From: Spirochaetia bacterium
GTDB taxonomy: Bacteria; Spirochaetota; Leptospiria; Turneriellales; JAOUOS01
DNA length: 64,000 nucleotides
NCBI GenBank assembly: GCA_029880265.1
Contig: JAOUOT010000004.1
Span: 84,093-148,092 of the forward strand
Reading direction: 5' to 3'
The translations under genes and the position numbers were made by a program. Numbering within the stretch: position 1 is the first letter of the stretch; every line of letters starts with the position of its first letter. Positions 43,252-53,897 of the stretch are shown piece after piece. The notes beneath the pieces were generated by a model. That model had not been told where the DNA came from and did not search any database. It worked only from the letters and a program-made list of their open reading frames with translations.

Positions 43252-46200
43252 TTGCCAAAAATATTTGATAATATTGATCAGGTTTTAGTTGATGACCTCT
43301 TAAATAGTTTAAAGGTTTCTTATCGGGCTGACTATTGTGTCGGTTATTTTAATCTTCGGGGCTGGCAGCTTATTGGTTCTAATCTAGACGAATGGTCAGG
43401 GGGTGACGAGAATTGCCTGCGCTTGCTGATAGGCATGGTACAGCCAGAAAAAAATCTTCTTGAAAAGTCATTTTCATCTAATCAAACAGATATTGATAAT
43501 CAAACGGCAATACGCCTGAAAAAACAAATTGTAGAAGATTTAAGAAATCAGCTGACATGGGGTACGCCTACAAACTCTGACGAAAAAAATCTCAGAAAAC
43601 TTGCCGGGCAATTAAAAGAAAAAAAAGTCATCGTAAAGCTGTATCTTAGACATCCGCTTCATGCCAAGCTTTATATGCATCATCGAAAAGATAATCACAC
43701 GCCTTTACTAAGCTATATAGGCAGCAGTAATTTAACGATGGCCGGCCTTAAAAAACAGGGCGAATTAAATGTTGATGTATTAGAACAAGATGCCGCAATG
43801 AAATTGTCTAAATGGTTTGAAAACAGATGGGATGACAGATATTGTATCGATATATCAGAAGAATTAATTGAAGTTCTAAATGAAAGCTGGGCATCAGAAA
43901 AAATTTTATCGCCTTATTATATTTATATTAAAATTGCCTATCATCTTTCTCACGAAGCGAGAACAGGTGTAAACGAATTTAAAATACCGGCTATTTTCAA
44001 AGGCGATTTACTTGAGTTTCAGGAAAAGGCGGTTCTTGTCGCCGCTCATCATTTAAATAAACGCGGCGGCGTATTAATTGGCGATGTCGTTGGTTTAGGA
44101 AAAACAATTACGGCAGCAGCATTAGCAAAAATCTTTGAAGAAGATTTCTTTCTTGAAACACTTATTATATGTCCTAAAAATCTTAAAAACATGTGGCAAG
44201 ATTATGTTGAAAGATATCGTTTGTATGGTAAAGTTATATCTCTTTCAAAAGCGCAAACCGAACTGCCTTCATTGCGACGATACCGCTTGGTTATAATTGA
44301 CGAAAGCCAGAATCTTAGAAATAAAGAAGGTAAAAGGTATCGCGCTATTAAAGAATATATACAACTAAACGGAAGTAAGGTTATTTTACTTTCTGCCACT
44401 CCATACAATAAGCAATATTCTGATTTAGCAAACCAGCTTGGTTTGTTTTTAGACGATGATTATGATTTAAGCGTAACTCCTGAATTATTCATAAAATCAA
44501 TTGGCGGCAGTGTCGAATTTGCGGCGCGTTACCAGTGCAGAGAACGAAGTCTGCAGGCATTTGAAAAAAGTAATTTTGCCGACGACTGGCGCGAACTCAT
44601 GCGGCTTTTTATGGTACGAAGAACAAGAAGCTTCATAAAAAGGCATTACGCGACAGCCGAAAAAGAAAATCCGGAACGAAAATTTCTGACCTTTTCAGAC
44701 GGCAGCCGTTCTTATTTTCCTGAGCGGTTTGCAAAAAAAGTTTTGTTTGGCTTTAAAAAATCAGAAACAGAAGATCAGTATGCCGCCTTATACTCTGATG
44801 AAGTTGTGCAGACAATAAGCGAACTTGAACTGCCCCGCTATGGCTTAGGCAATTATCTTGATAATAATAAAAAAACAGAGATGACGTCTGAAGAAATAAG
44901 AATTTCAGATAATCTTTCCCGCGCCGGCCGCGCCCTGATGGGTTTTTGTCGTACAAATTTATTCAAAAGATTAGAGTCAAGCGGGTATGCCTTTCTGCTT
45001 TCTTTATGCAGGCATGTTCTTCGAAATATGGTGTTTGTTCACGCGGCCTCTGATAAACAAATGATACCAATAGGCAAGCAGGAAGTTCTAGACTTTGACG
45101 ACTTTATAGAAGATCATGACTGGGAAGAATCTGAAACCATCGAGTTTATGAGCGATGAAAAAGAATATTTAAAGAAAGCCAAAGAAATCTATGAAAATTA
45201 TCGCTCTCAATATCAAGGCCGTTTTCAATGGATTGACAGTCGTTTTTTCAAACCTAAATTAAAAGAGCACCTGATTGAAGATGCAAGAAAATTATTAAAA
45301 ATAATAAATGATATCGGCAGCTGGCAGGGTTCTTTAGACAGAAAATTGAAATCTCTTGAAAAACTGGTGTCAGAAAAACATGGGGCCGAAAAAGTATTGA
45401 TATTTACGCAATTTTCAGATACGGCGCAATATATCTATTCTGAATTGAAAAGAAGGGGTGTTCAAGACTGTGAAGTTGTAACAGGAGACTCAGAAGATCC
45501 TACTTATATTGCGGGCCGGTTCAGCCCGGTAAGCAATAAAAAAAGCGCTGAAAATCAAATAAGAATTTTAATTTCTACTGACGTATTAAGCGAAGGCCAG
45601 AATTTGCAAGACGCATTTATTATTGTGAATTTTGATTTGCCTTGGGCGTTAATAAGGCTTGTTCAACGGGCAGGCCGTGTTGATCGAATAGGCCAAAGAT
45701 CAGAAAAAATCATTTGTTATTCATTTTTGCCTGAAAACGGCTTAGAAGATATTATTACTCTAAGAGGGCGTTTATCTCAGCGAATCAAAGAAAACGCCGA
45801 GGTTGTGGGTTCCGATGAAGTTTTTTTTAGCGGCGATCCCGTAAATGTCGCGGATCTTTACAGCGAAAAATCGGGTATTCTTGACGATGACGACGACGAT
45901 GAAGTTGATCTGTCAAGCTATGCTTATCAAATTTATAAAGATGCGGTAGAAAAAGATAAACAACTTGAGCAGGCAATCACGGCTTTGCCTAATGTTGTTT
46001 ATTCAACGCTGAAAAAATCAATGAAAACTTCCGAACGAGAAGGGGTTGTCGTATTTACGCGAACCGCGTCAGGTAATGATATTCTTTCTTATGTTAATAA
46101 AGAAGGCGATTTAATATCTCAAGCGCAGCTGGGCATATTAAAAGAAATTGCCTGCAAACGCGACCAGCCAAAAACCGAAAAATTAAAAGAACACCACGAT

Positions 46201-46575
46201 CTTGTGGCTAAAAGTATGGTTCATATTAAACAACTTGAAACGCATATAGGCGGCACTCTTGGTAAAAAAACCGGCGCGCGTTACAGAGTGTACAATCGTC
46301 TTCAGAGATATTACAGCGAGAATCAGGGTACGTTATTTCTAAATGCCAATTTAAAAACCGCCCTTGAAATGATATATCGTTTTCAGTTAAAAGAATTCGC
46401 AAGAGAAACCTTAAACCGCCAGTTAAAATCGGGCATTGACGATGCCGATTTATCTGAGTTAGTTATAGCCCTTATGGAAGAAAATAAGCTTTGTCATCGG
46501 GAAGATAGAGAAGAAAATGACACGATATTAAATGATCAAATCATATGCTCATTGGGCCTTAAAAATTTAGAATAA
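43252..46575 (+). CDS. PLD-domain SNF2-family helicase
   Basis: A 1107-residue protein starting at TTG 43252 with AGGGG upstream. An N-terminal phospholipase-D-like domain has HAKLYM (H137, K139) and GSSNLT at 157-162. A superfamily-2 engine follows: VGLGKT at 280-285, DESQNLRN at 350, LLSATPYN, and a helicase-C half with VQRAGRVDRIGQRS. A long C-terminal coil closes the protein. A comparable PLD-plus-SNF2 fusion with an adenine methylase is seen in defence islands. It is the first of five genes with overlaps or gaps under 12 bp. Confidence 0.85.
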   Translation: MPKIFDNIDQVLVDDLLNSLKVSYRADYCVGYFNLRGWQLIGSNLDEWSGGDENCLRLLIGMVQPEKNLLEKSFSSNQTDIDNQTAIRLKKQIVEDLRNQLTWGTPTNSDEKNLRKLAGQLKEKKVIVKLYLRHPLHAKLYMHHRKDNHTPLLSYIGSSNLTMAGLKKQGELNVDVLEQDAAMKLSKWFENRWDDRYCIDISEELIEVLNESWASEKILSPYYIYIKIAYHLSHEARTGVNEFKIPAIFKGDLLEFQEKAVLVAAHHLNKRGGVLIGDVVGLGKTITAAALAKIFEEDFFLETLIICPKNLKNMWQDYVERYRLYGKVISLSKAQTELPSLRRYRLVIIDESQNLRNKEGKRYRAIKEYIQLNGSKVILLSATPYNKQYSDLANQLGLFLDDDYDLSVTPELFIKSIGGSVEFAARYQCRERSLQAFEKSNFADDWRELMRLFMVRRTRSFIKRHYATAEKENPERKFLTFSDGSRSYFPERFAKKVLFGFKKSETEDQYAALYSDEVVQTISELELPRYGLGNYLDNNKKTEMTSEEIRISDNLSRAGRALMGFCRTNLFKRLESSGYAFLLSLCRHVLRNMVFVHAASDKQMIPIGKQEVLDFDDFIEDHDWEESETIEFMSDEKEYLKKAKEIYENYRSQYQGRFQWIDSRFFKPKLKEHLIEDARKLLKIINDIGSWQGSLDRKLKSLEKLVSEKHGAEKVLIFTQFSDTAQYIYSELKRRGVQDCEVVTGDSEDPTYIAGRFSPVSNKKSAENQIRILISTDVLSEGQNLQDAFIIVNFDLPWALIRLVQRAGRVDRIGQRSEKIICYSFLPENGLEDIITLRGRLSQRIKENAEVVGSDEVFFSGDPVNVADLYSEKSGILDDDDDDEVDLSSYAYQIYKDAVEKDKQLEQAITALPNVVYSTLKKSMKTSEREGVVVFTRTASGNDILSYVNKEGDLISQAQLGILKEIACKRDQPKTEKLKEHHDLVAKSMVHIKQLETHIGGTLGKKTGARYRVYNRLQRYYSENQGTLFLNANLKTALEMIYRFQLKEFARETLNRQLKSGIDDADLSELVIALMEENKLCHREDREENDTILNDQIICSLGLKNLE

Positions 46576-46576
46576 A

Positions 46577-49500
46577 ATGAAAAAAGAAGCATTTCAAAAA
46601 CTCATTGAAGAAGCCGGTTTTCAGGAGCTTTTTAACCAGTTAGGCTGGGACGCGGCAAATAAAACCCAGACAATCGCCCATGATGGCATTAATTATACTT
46701 TTACGGCAGCGGCGCAAAAACGCGATTTTGTTGTTTTTCAATGCGAAGTCGATGTTATGCCCGCCAATCAAATTCGTAAGACATTAGACAGAAGGCTTTC
46801 TAAATACTATTTTGAGCACTTGATTATTTTTATTACAAAAACAAAATCACATCAGTTATGGCAGCTTCAGGTAAGAGAATCTAATAAGCCCGCGCAAATA
46901 AGAGAAATTCATTTTCACAAGGGGCAGGATGTTGAATTTTTATACCAAAAATATCGTAATTTATTATTTACTCTTGATGAAGAAGAAAATATAACTCTTA
47001 TTGATGTTGTTCGCCGCATACAATCTGAATTTTCAAGGAATACAGAAAAAACAACAAAGAAATTCTATGACGGTTTTAAAAAACAGCACACCGCTTTTCG
47101 TGAATTTATCGAAGGCATTGAAAAAGAAACAGAGATTGATTGGTATACGTCGCTTATGCTTAACCGTCTTATGTTTATTTATTTCATTCAAAAAAAGAAT
47201 TTTTTAGATAATGATGTTGATTATCTGCGAAGCCGTCTTGAAAAAGTAAAAGCTAAAAAAGGCAAAAATAAATTTTATTCTTTTTACCGAGAATTTTTAT
47301 TGGTTTTATTTCACCAGGGTTTAGGCGCCCCTGACAGAAACCCTGAAATTACCGATATCATAGGAAAGGTGCCTTACTTGAATGGCGGCCTTTTTGACGT
47401 ACATCTTATTGAAGAACAGCATAAAAAAATACAAATTAAAGACGATGCCTTTGAGAAGCTGTTTGATTTTTTTGACGAATACAGCTGGCACCTTGACACG
47501 AGATCTGACGCCTTGGGCAATGAAATAAATCCCGATGTGATTGGTTATATATTTGAAAAATACATTAACGACAGATCCGCAATGGGCGCTTATTACACAA
47601 AAGAAGATATTACCGATTATATCGCTAAAAATACAATACTTCCTTTTTTGTTTGATGACACAGAAACAGAGTATTCAAAAGCCTTCAAGCCCGATGAATT
47701 TATTTGGACATATCTTAAAAATTCGGGAGATACCTATATCTACGACGCGGTTAAACACGGTATTTCTTATAATATACATGAAAACAAAGAACTTGAAAAT
47801 ATTCAGCCGCTGCCGTCTGATATAGAAGCGGGCGTAATTTATGAAAAAGACAGAGCGAAAAAAGATTATGAGAAAATCGCAGAAGAACGCGTGGCTAAAA
47901 GAAGCAACTGGAACACATTAGCGCCGTTAGAATTTGCCCTGCCCACAGAAATATGGCGCGAGACAGTTGAGCGCAGGCTTCGTTACGAAGAAATAAAATC
48001 AAAAATAGAAAACGGCGAAATTCAAAGCATAACCGATTTTATAACTTATAATTTAGACATACGCAAATTTACCCAGAATGTGCTTGAAGAAACCGGCGAC
48101 CCAAAGTTTATAGAAACATTTTATAAAGCGATAAAAAAAATAACTATTTTAGACCCTACCTGCGGTTCTGGCGCGTTTTTATTCGCGGCCCTGAATATTC
48201 TTGAGCCCCTTTATGAAACCTGTCTTGAAAGAATGCGCGATTTTATTGAAAACGAAACGCCAGACGGTAAAAAGCTAAACTTTCCTTTTTTTAACGAAGA
48301 GCTGGATGAATTAAAAAAGCCGGAACATCCGAATACAAGTTATTATATATACAAGACCATTATATTAAATAATCTTTACGGCGTTGATATTATGCATGAA
48401 GCCGTAGAAATAGCCAAATTAAGACTTTTTCTTAAACTGGTATCAACGGTAGACGCCGATTACCAGAAAAACAATATGGGTCTTGAACCTCTGCCCGATA
48501 TTGATTTTAATATTCGCGCCGGCAATACTCTTGTCGGCTTTGCCACCTATAAACAATTGCAGGAATCTTTAGCCGAAACGCTTGACTTTGATAACCAGGC
48601 AGAAAAATTTCGCGAACAGGCAGAAATTGTAGGCAAAGTATACCGCGAATTTCGCGATGAACAGCTTGTTCTTGATAAGGGCATGCAAAGCCAGAAGATA
48701 GCGAAAATGAATTTGCAAAAGCGGCTGAATGAATTAAATGATAAGCTTGACAGACATCTTTTTCAAATTTATAATCCGGGTAGTCAAAAAGAAAAAGACT
48801 TTCTAAAGTGGCAAGAAAGCCACCAGCCTTTTCACTGGTTTTCTGAATTTTACGAAATCATTCACGAGAATGGCGGTTTTAATGTTATAATTGGGAACCC
48901 GCCTTATGTTGAGTATACTAAAGTAAAAAATAATTATCAAATTCATAATTATGTAACTATTGCCTGTGGCAATTTATATGCTTATTTAATGGAAAGAAGC
49001 TATGAAATTCTAAAACAAGGAAAAGGAGAACTGGGTGTTATAATACCTTTGGCATCTTTTTCAACAAAAAGAATGTTGCCATTGCGAAATATTTATTCAA
49101 ATGAATTTAAATATTTGTTTTTATCAAATTTTGAAGCCACTTCAAATCCTACGGTTTTATTCATTGGTGTTAAAGTCCAGCTCACTATCGTTATAGGCAA
49201 GAAAGCAGAAAATATTAATAAAAATAATATATCAAATATTTATACAACAGTTTATAATCGATGTTATTCTGATGAAAGAACATATCTATTTGAAAAAATA
49301 AAATACACTAATGCAAATCTTGTAAATAACAATATTCCCAAAAGTGGTTATTTCATTGAAAACTCTATAATTAAAAAAATTATTAAAAATAAAAAACTAA
49401 TTAATTTTCTAAATGGCAGACATAAAATATTTTATCGGAATATGGGAAATTTCTTTTTTAAATTAGCTTTTCAGAATGAACCAAAGTATTTTAAAAATGG

Positions 49501-49966
49501 TATAAAAGAATCTTCTAGTACTGTTAGCTTTATTAATTTTCATAATAAAGAATATACAAATATTCTAGTCGGTATAATAAATAGTACCCTTTTTTACTAT
49601 TATTGGGTTTTATTTTCAGATTGTTATCATTTATCAAAAAGTGATATAGAAAATTTCTGGTTTGACTTTCAATATTTAGACAATAAACTTTATTTAGAGA
49701 TAAATGATTACTCAAAAAAGTATTCAGAAAATATTGAAAAAAAAGCAATTTGGCAAAAAGAAGAAAAAAAAGATGGTACTATTAAAAAGTATAGAAGATA
49801 TTTTCCCCAGACATGCAAACATTATTCTGACGAAATTGATAAAGCCTTAGCTAAACACTATGGCTTTAACGCAGAAGAACTTGACTTTATAATAAACTAT
49901 GATATAAAATACAGAATGGGGTTATCCAGCAAATCAAATGACCATGAAAATGAGGAGGTATCATAA
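46577..49966 (+). CDS. Eco57I-like N6-adenine DNA methyltransferase
   Basis: A 1129-residue protein. Motif I is DPTCGSGAFLF (residue 526 onward) and the catalytic motif IV is NPPY (N774). The N-terminal 400 residues contain no obvious intact nuclease. The region from about residue 790 to 1060 is the likely target-recognition domain; its DNA (48940-49800) is strikingly AT-rich compared with flanks, as though acquired separately. The stop overlaps the next start (TAATG). It should either modify host DNA to mark self or form part of a restriction complex with the helicase. Confidence 0.88.
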   Translation: MKKEAFQKLIEEAGFQELFNQLGWDAANKTQTIAHDGINYTFTAAAQKRDFVVFQCEVDVMPANQIRKTLDRRLSKYYFEHLIIFITKTKSHQLWQLQVRESNKPAQIREIHFHKGQDVEFLYQKYRNLLFTLDEEENITLIDVVRRIQSEFSRNTEKTTKKFYDGFKKQHTAFREFIEGIEKETEIDWYTSLMLNRLMFIYFIQKKNFLDNDVDYLRSRLEKVKAKKGKNKFYSFYREFLLVLFHQGLGAPDRNPEITDIIGKVPYLNGGLFDVHLIEEQHKKIQIKDDAFEKLFDFFDEYSWHLDTRSDALGNEINPDVIGYIFEKYINDRSAMGAYYTKEDITDYIAKNTILPFLFDDTETEYSKAFKPDEFIWTYLKNSGDTYIYDAVKHGISYNIHENKELENIQPLPSDIEAGVIYEKDRAKKDYEKIAEERVAKRSNWNTLAPLEFALPTEIWRETVERRLRYEEIKSKIENGEIQSITDFITYNLDIRKFTQNVLEETGDPKFIETFYKAIKKITILDPTCGSGAFLFAALNILEPLYETCLERMRDFIENETPDGKKLNFPFFNEELDELKKPEHPNTSYYIYKTIILNNLYGVDIMHEAVEIAKLRLFLKLVSTVDADYQKNNMGLEPLPDIDFNIRAGNTLVGFATYKQLQESLAETLDFDNQAEKFREQAEIVGKVYREFRDEQLVLDKGMQSQKIAKMNLQKRLNELNDKLDRHLFQIYNPGSQKEKDFLKWQESHQPFHWFSEFYEIIHENGGFNVIIGNPPYVEYTKVKNNYQIHNYVTIACGNLYAYLMERSYEILKQGKGELGVIIPLASFSTKRMLPLRNIYSNEFKYLFLSNFEATSNPTVLFIGVKVQLTIVIGKKAENINKNNISNIYTTVYNRCYSDERTYLFEKIKYTNANLVNNNIPKSGYFIENSIIKKIIKNKKLINFLNGRHKIFYRNMGNFFFKLAFQNEPKYFKNGIKESSSTVSFINFHNKEYTNILVGIINSTLFYYYWVLFSDCYHLSKSDIENFWFDFQYLDNKLYLEINDYSKKYSENIEKKAIWQKEEKKDGTIKKYRRYFPQTCKHYSDEIDKALAKHYGFNAEELDFIINYDIKYRMGLSSKSNDHENEEVS

Positions 49967-50967
49967 TGCCAAGCGCGAAACAATTAAGGCAAATTTTTCA
50001 AACAGTAAACAGCGGCGATAAAGATTCATTCCGGCGAATTGCCGAAGAGGTTATTCGCGATGAGCGGGCAAAACAGCATCACCTTTTGGCCAATGATCTT
50101 GAAAGAATTTTATACGGCAAAACCGACGAGAAAAGTTCTTTGCTTCATCTGAATTCGGCCTTGCCTCAAGATAAAGAAAGAGGCGTACCCCTTCTTTCTC
50201 TTTTACAGCCCGCGCGAAATCTCGAAGACATTGTTTTATCAGATGAAAACCTTTCAGTAGTTCAGGAAATTTTGCTTGAATATAACAGAAAAGATATTTT
50301 GCGCGCCCATGGTTTAAGAGCGGCAGATAAGCTGCTGTTTTATGGGCCGCCCGGGTGCGGCAAAACAGTTACCGCAGAAGTTATAGCTTATGAACTTGAA
50401 CTGCCTTTGGCTGTGTTACGCATAGATTCAATTGTTTCATCTTTTTTAGGCGAGACTTCGGCAAATTTACGCGGCGTTTTTGAGTTTCTGCAGTCTAAAA
50501 AAATGGTAGTTTTGTTTGATGAATTTGACGCGGTAGGCCGCGAAAGAGCTGATAAGTCTGAACACGGCGAAATTAAACGCGTTGTTAACGCTCTTCTTCA
50601 GATGCTTGACAATTACAAAGGCGAAAGCCTGCTGATTGCCGCCACAAATCATGAAAGCACTCTTGATACCGCGGTCTGGCGCCGCTTTGAAGAGGTTTTA
50701 GAATTTAACCGGCCAAATATAGAGCAAATAAAAAAACTGCTCGCGTTAAAACTGCGCGGCGTTAGGCAAAATCTTATTCGCGATACTGCCGCGTGGGCAA
50801 AAAGCTTTAACGGCCTTACCCATGCCGATATAGAAAGAATTTTAAGACGCGCGATAAAAGAAATGGTTCTTCAAAACCGTGAATTTCTTGAAGATAAGCA
50901 TATAGAGGCGTCATTAAAACGAGAAGAGGCCCGGCAGAAAACAATACAGAGGTCCCTTCAGAGTTAG
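49966..50967 (+). CDS. AAA+ ATPase of the FtsH/p97 type
   Basis: A 333-residue single AAA module. Walker A is GPPGCGKT (127-134), Walker B is VVLFDEFDA (D185, E186), followed by AATN (sensor 1) and the arginine-rich WRRFEE segment. A helical N-terminal region precedes it. GGAGG lies 7 nt before the start. Next to a subtilisin-like protease gene, the likely job is to control or feed that protease. Pairs of a AAA ATPase and an S8 peptidase recur in defence islands; the precise partner is inferred. Confidence 0.85.
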   Translation: MPSAKQLRQIFQTVNSGDKDSFRRIAEEVIRDERAKQHHLLANDLERILYGKTDEKSSLLHLNSALPQDKERGVPLLSLLQPARNLEDIVLSDENLSVVQEILLEYNRKDILRAHGLRAADKLLFYGPPGCGKTVTAEVIAYELELPLAVLRIDSIVSSFLGETSANLRGVFEFLQSKKMVVLFDEFDAVGRERADKSEHGEIKRVVNALLQMLDNYKGESLLIAATNHESTLDTAVWRRFEEVLEFNRPNIEQIKKLLALKLRGVRQNLIRDTAAWAKSFNGLTHADIERILRRAIKEMVLQNREFLEDKHIEASLKREEARQKTIQRSLQS

Positions 50968-50977
50968 CTGTTAAAGA

Positions 50978-53281
50978 ATGCCGGGGATATACGAACATAT
51001 TCTTTTCAGGCGAGAATCTGGTATTCGCGAACGCAGGGGTAAGTCGTTCCCGCCGCCTAAGTTTGAGGGCAACCCAAAAGAGCATTCTCAGAAATTATTT
51101 ACAGATATACAAAATCTTCGCAAGCAAAGAGACGCTGAAATTTCAGGCTACGACAAAAGACTTCTCTTAAAAATAAATATCCGCGAAAATTTTGACCCCC
51201 AGGCCTTTGAAACCATACCCGGTATTGAACTCATAAGCCAGGAAGACAAAGAAATTGTTCTTCTTTTTGCCGCAGAAGAGGCTCTCGCAGATTTTGAAAA
51301 CCGGCTTACTGCTTTCGGCTCATCTGCCGGGGTTACCAGAAAACAGCTTATAGAAGCGACAAAAGCAATTCACCTGTGGACTCCTGAAGATCGAAAAGGC
51401 GAAGCCCTTAAGAGAGAAGGTGTGCCTGAATCAGAAACATTTATCATCGATACAGAACTATGGTCAATAGAAAAAGCGGCCGAGCAAAAAAAACTGTTTT
51501 CAGAATATAAACTGTTCTTAGAAAAAAATGATATAAAATACATTGATTCTGTTGCTAATAACTATCTTAATGTTGTTCGCGTAAGGTGCAATAAAAATCA
51601 GCTGAATTTGCTTCTTAAATACCGCGATATCAGAACGGCAGATTTGCCGCCGAAATTTTACTTTGATATATCTTTGCTTCAGACGAATATTGAAAATCTG
51701 CCGCAACCTTTACCGCCCGATGAATCTGCGCCTAAAATTGCAGTTTTAGACAGCGGACTTAACTCAGGGCATCCGTTATTAAAGCAGGCGGTCGGCGAAA
51801 AAAGAACATATATATCAGAAACCGGTTCTCATGACGACACAGGGCATGGCACCGCTGTCGCGAGTATTGTTCTCTATGACAATATCTCAGACGCCATAAA
51901 CTCTAAAACATTTAAAGCGCCATTTTGGATTTTAAGCGGCAGAGTGCTGGATGAAAATAATGAATATAATGAAAAATTTATTGAAAATCAAATTGATAAA
52001 GCAGTAAGAGAATTTCATCATGAATACGGATGTCGTATATTCAATGTTTCTCTTGGCGACACAAGACGGCCATTTACAGGCGGCCGCGCCGGCAGTTTCA
52101 CCTTAACGCTTGATAATTTGTCTCATGAGCTTGGCATACTTTTCATTGTTCCGTCGGGTAATTATGATAAGCGCATGATTCAGGAAAATTTGAAAAATAA
52201 AATTGAATTTCCCGATTACCTTTTTAATGATGGTCAATTGCTTGAACCGGCAAACGCGCTAAATGCGATAACTGTGGGCAGTATGGCTCGCTATGATAAG
52301 GGAAGAGCAGCCCATAGATATTCTGACGATCCTGCATACCAGCCCGTTGTGCGCGCGGGTGAAATATCCCCCTTTTCCAGAACAGGCCCTGGCTTATTAA
52401 AATCTATAAAACCCGAACTTATTTCTTATGGCGGCAACATGAGTTCTGATCGCGATGGTATGCTTCGTGAACATGGCTTAGGCGAAATCGCGTTTAATCA
52501 TGATTTTTTATCTGGCAAATTATTTAATGAATACTGCGGCACAAGTTTTTCTGCTCCGCGAATCTCTCATCTTGCGGGTCGTTTATTAGCAGATATAAAA
52601 AATGCTCCTGTTCATTTGGTCAGGGCGCTTTTAATAGGTCAGGCAAATTATAATTCAATATTTTTCAGACCACAAATAACTGAAACACAAAAAAAACAAT
52701 TAAGCGGCTACGGCAAGGTAGAAGAAGATTTCTTATTTCGCTCGGGCGAAGAAACTGTAGTCATATATGCCCATGATTTTATAGAAAACAACAAAAATCA
52801 CTTTTATCAGCTGCCGTTGCCCGATGAATATTTCGCAGGCAAAAGAAGAAGAGAAATAACCGTAACATTATCATACTTTTCTGCAGTTAGAAATACTCGT
52901 ATTTCTTACAAAGCGACAAGAATGTTTTATAAGTTTGTTAAAAGCAATTCTGCAGAAGAAGTTTATCAAATGTTCGACAAAGGTACGCCTGATGATGAGT
53001 ACAGCAATATACCTGAGTATTCACACGGAAGATGGATAACTTCAAAAGAGCGAACAAACGGCACTGTTCAGTCATCTACATGGATATTAAAAGCTTCAAG
53101 ACTGCCTGAGAAATATTTTATTGTTGTAACGCGCAATGATTATCCATGGGGAGAAAGAATATCAAAACTTAAAGAAGAATATGTTCTCGCAGTAATAATC
53201 AGAGACAAAGAGAATCAAGAAGCGCAGCTTTATACTAAAATTCGAAATGCCGTGCGTGAAAGAGCAAGGGGTCGTATTTGA
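50978..53281 (+). CDS. S8-family (subtilisin-like) serine peptidase
   Basis: A 767-residue protease. The triad is intact: D258 in VLDSGLNSGHP, H290 in DTGHGTAVAS and S523 in GTSFSAPRISH. There is no signal peptide, so it acts in the cytoplasm. About 240 residues precede the catalytic domain and 200 follow, and these could bind the AAA partner or a target. The gene is 10 bp after the ATPase gene and overlaps the next by 4 bp. Cleavage of a host or phage protein on sensing infection is an inference. Confidence 0.88.
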   Translation: MPGIYEHILFRRESGIRERRGKSFPPPKFEGNPKEHSQKLFTDIQNLRKQRDAEISGYDKRLLLKINIRENFDPQAFETIPGIELISQEDKEIVLLFAAEEALADFENRLTAFGSSAGVTRKQLIEATKAIHLWTPEDRKGEALKREGVPESETFIIDTELWSIEKAAEQKKLFSEYKLFLEKNDIKYIDSVANNYLNVVRVRCNKNQLNLLLKYRDIRTADLPPKFYFDISLLQTNIENLPQPLPPDESAPKIAVLDSGLNSGHPLLKQAVGEKRTYISETGSHDDTGHGTAVASIVLYDNISDAINSKTFKAPFWILSGRVLDENNEYNEKFIENQIDKAVREFHHEYGCRIFNVSLGDTRRPFTGGRAGSFTLTLDNLSHELGILFIVPSGNYDKRMIQENLKNKIEFPDYLFNDGQLLEPANALNAITVGSMARYDKGRAAHRYSDDPAYQPVVRAGEISPFSRTGPGLLKSIKPELISYGGNMSSDRDGMLREHGLGEIAFNHDFLSGKLFNEYCGTSFSAPRISHLAGRLLADIKNAPVHLVRALLIGQANYNSIFFRPQITETQKKQLSGYGKVEEDFLFRSGEETVVIYAHDFIENNKNHFYQLPLPDEYFAGKRRREITVTLSYFSAVRNTRISYKATRMFYKFVKSNSAEEVYQMFDKGTPDDEYSNIPEYSHGRWITSKERTNGTVQSSTWILKASRLPEKYFIVVTRNDYPWGERISKLKEEYVLAVIIRDKENQEAQLYTKIRNAVRERARGRI

Positions 53282-53811
53282 AAAAAATAGATTATAAAGA
53301 ATATTCTGTTGGCAATAGAGAGCTTCTTAAAAGACAAAAAACCGCTTTTCTTTGTTCCCGAAAAATTCCTTCAAGCATACTCTTGAAAACCTACGATTGG
53401 GTTTTAGATCGCCGCGATTCTCAAAAATGCATAATCTCAGGATTTCATTCGCCAATAGAAAAAGAAATGCTGACCTATTTCTTAAGAGGCAGCAGCCCCG
53501 TAATATTAGCAATGGCGCGAAGTATGCCAAAAGATTTTAACGACGACAGAATTAAAAAAGCCCTGTCATCTGAAAAAATGCTTATTGTTTCGCCGTTTAC
53601 TGAGAATATAACAAGAGCAACAGAAGATACTGCAAAAATTCGCAATCAATTTATTGTTGATATATCAAATGAACTGTTTGTGCCTTTTGTAAATAAAGAT
53701 GGTTTATTATATGATTTTATTCTAAGTCTGCTGAAAACAGATTTTCCTGTATATACGATAAACGTAAATGAAAATGATGAATTGATCAAAGCCGGCGCGA
53801 TTGCTGTTTAA
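53278..53811 (+). CDS. DprA/SLOG-like Rossmann-fold protein
   Basis: A 177-residue protein resembling the DNA-processing (DprA-like) or SLOG group: KTAFLCSRKIPSSILLKTYD, IISGFHSPIEKEML, and VILAMARSMPKDF. The start is TTG 53278, overlapping the protease stop (TTGA). SLOG-like domains bind nucleotides and act as sensors in several defence systems; a sensory or DNA-binding role here is inferred. It closes the five-gene helicase-methylase-ATPase-protease operon. Confidence 0.7.
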   Translation: MKKIDYKEYSVGNRELLKRQKTAFLCSRKIPSSILLKTYDWVLDRRDSQKCIISGFHSPIEKEMLTYFLRGSSPVILAMARSMPKDFNDDRIKKALSSEKMLIVSPFTENITRATEDTAKIRNQFIVDISNELFVPFVNKDGLLYDFILSLLKTDFPVYTINVNENDELIKAGAIAV

Positions 53812-53897
53812 GTATCGCTAACGAGATGATTCATGTTTTTTGGGTAAATAACCGGCATAACTAATGAAGGGCTGCCGCCTTTATAGCAGATAAATGG

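Noticed and set aside
43252..53811. DISARM or BREX system
   Set aside because: The SNF2 helicase and adenine methylase recall DrmD and DrmMI, but DrmA, DrmB and DrmC are absent. For BREX there is no PglZ, BrxC or BrxL, and the methylase does not read as PglX.
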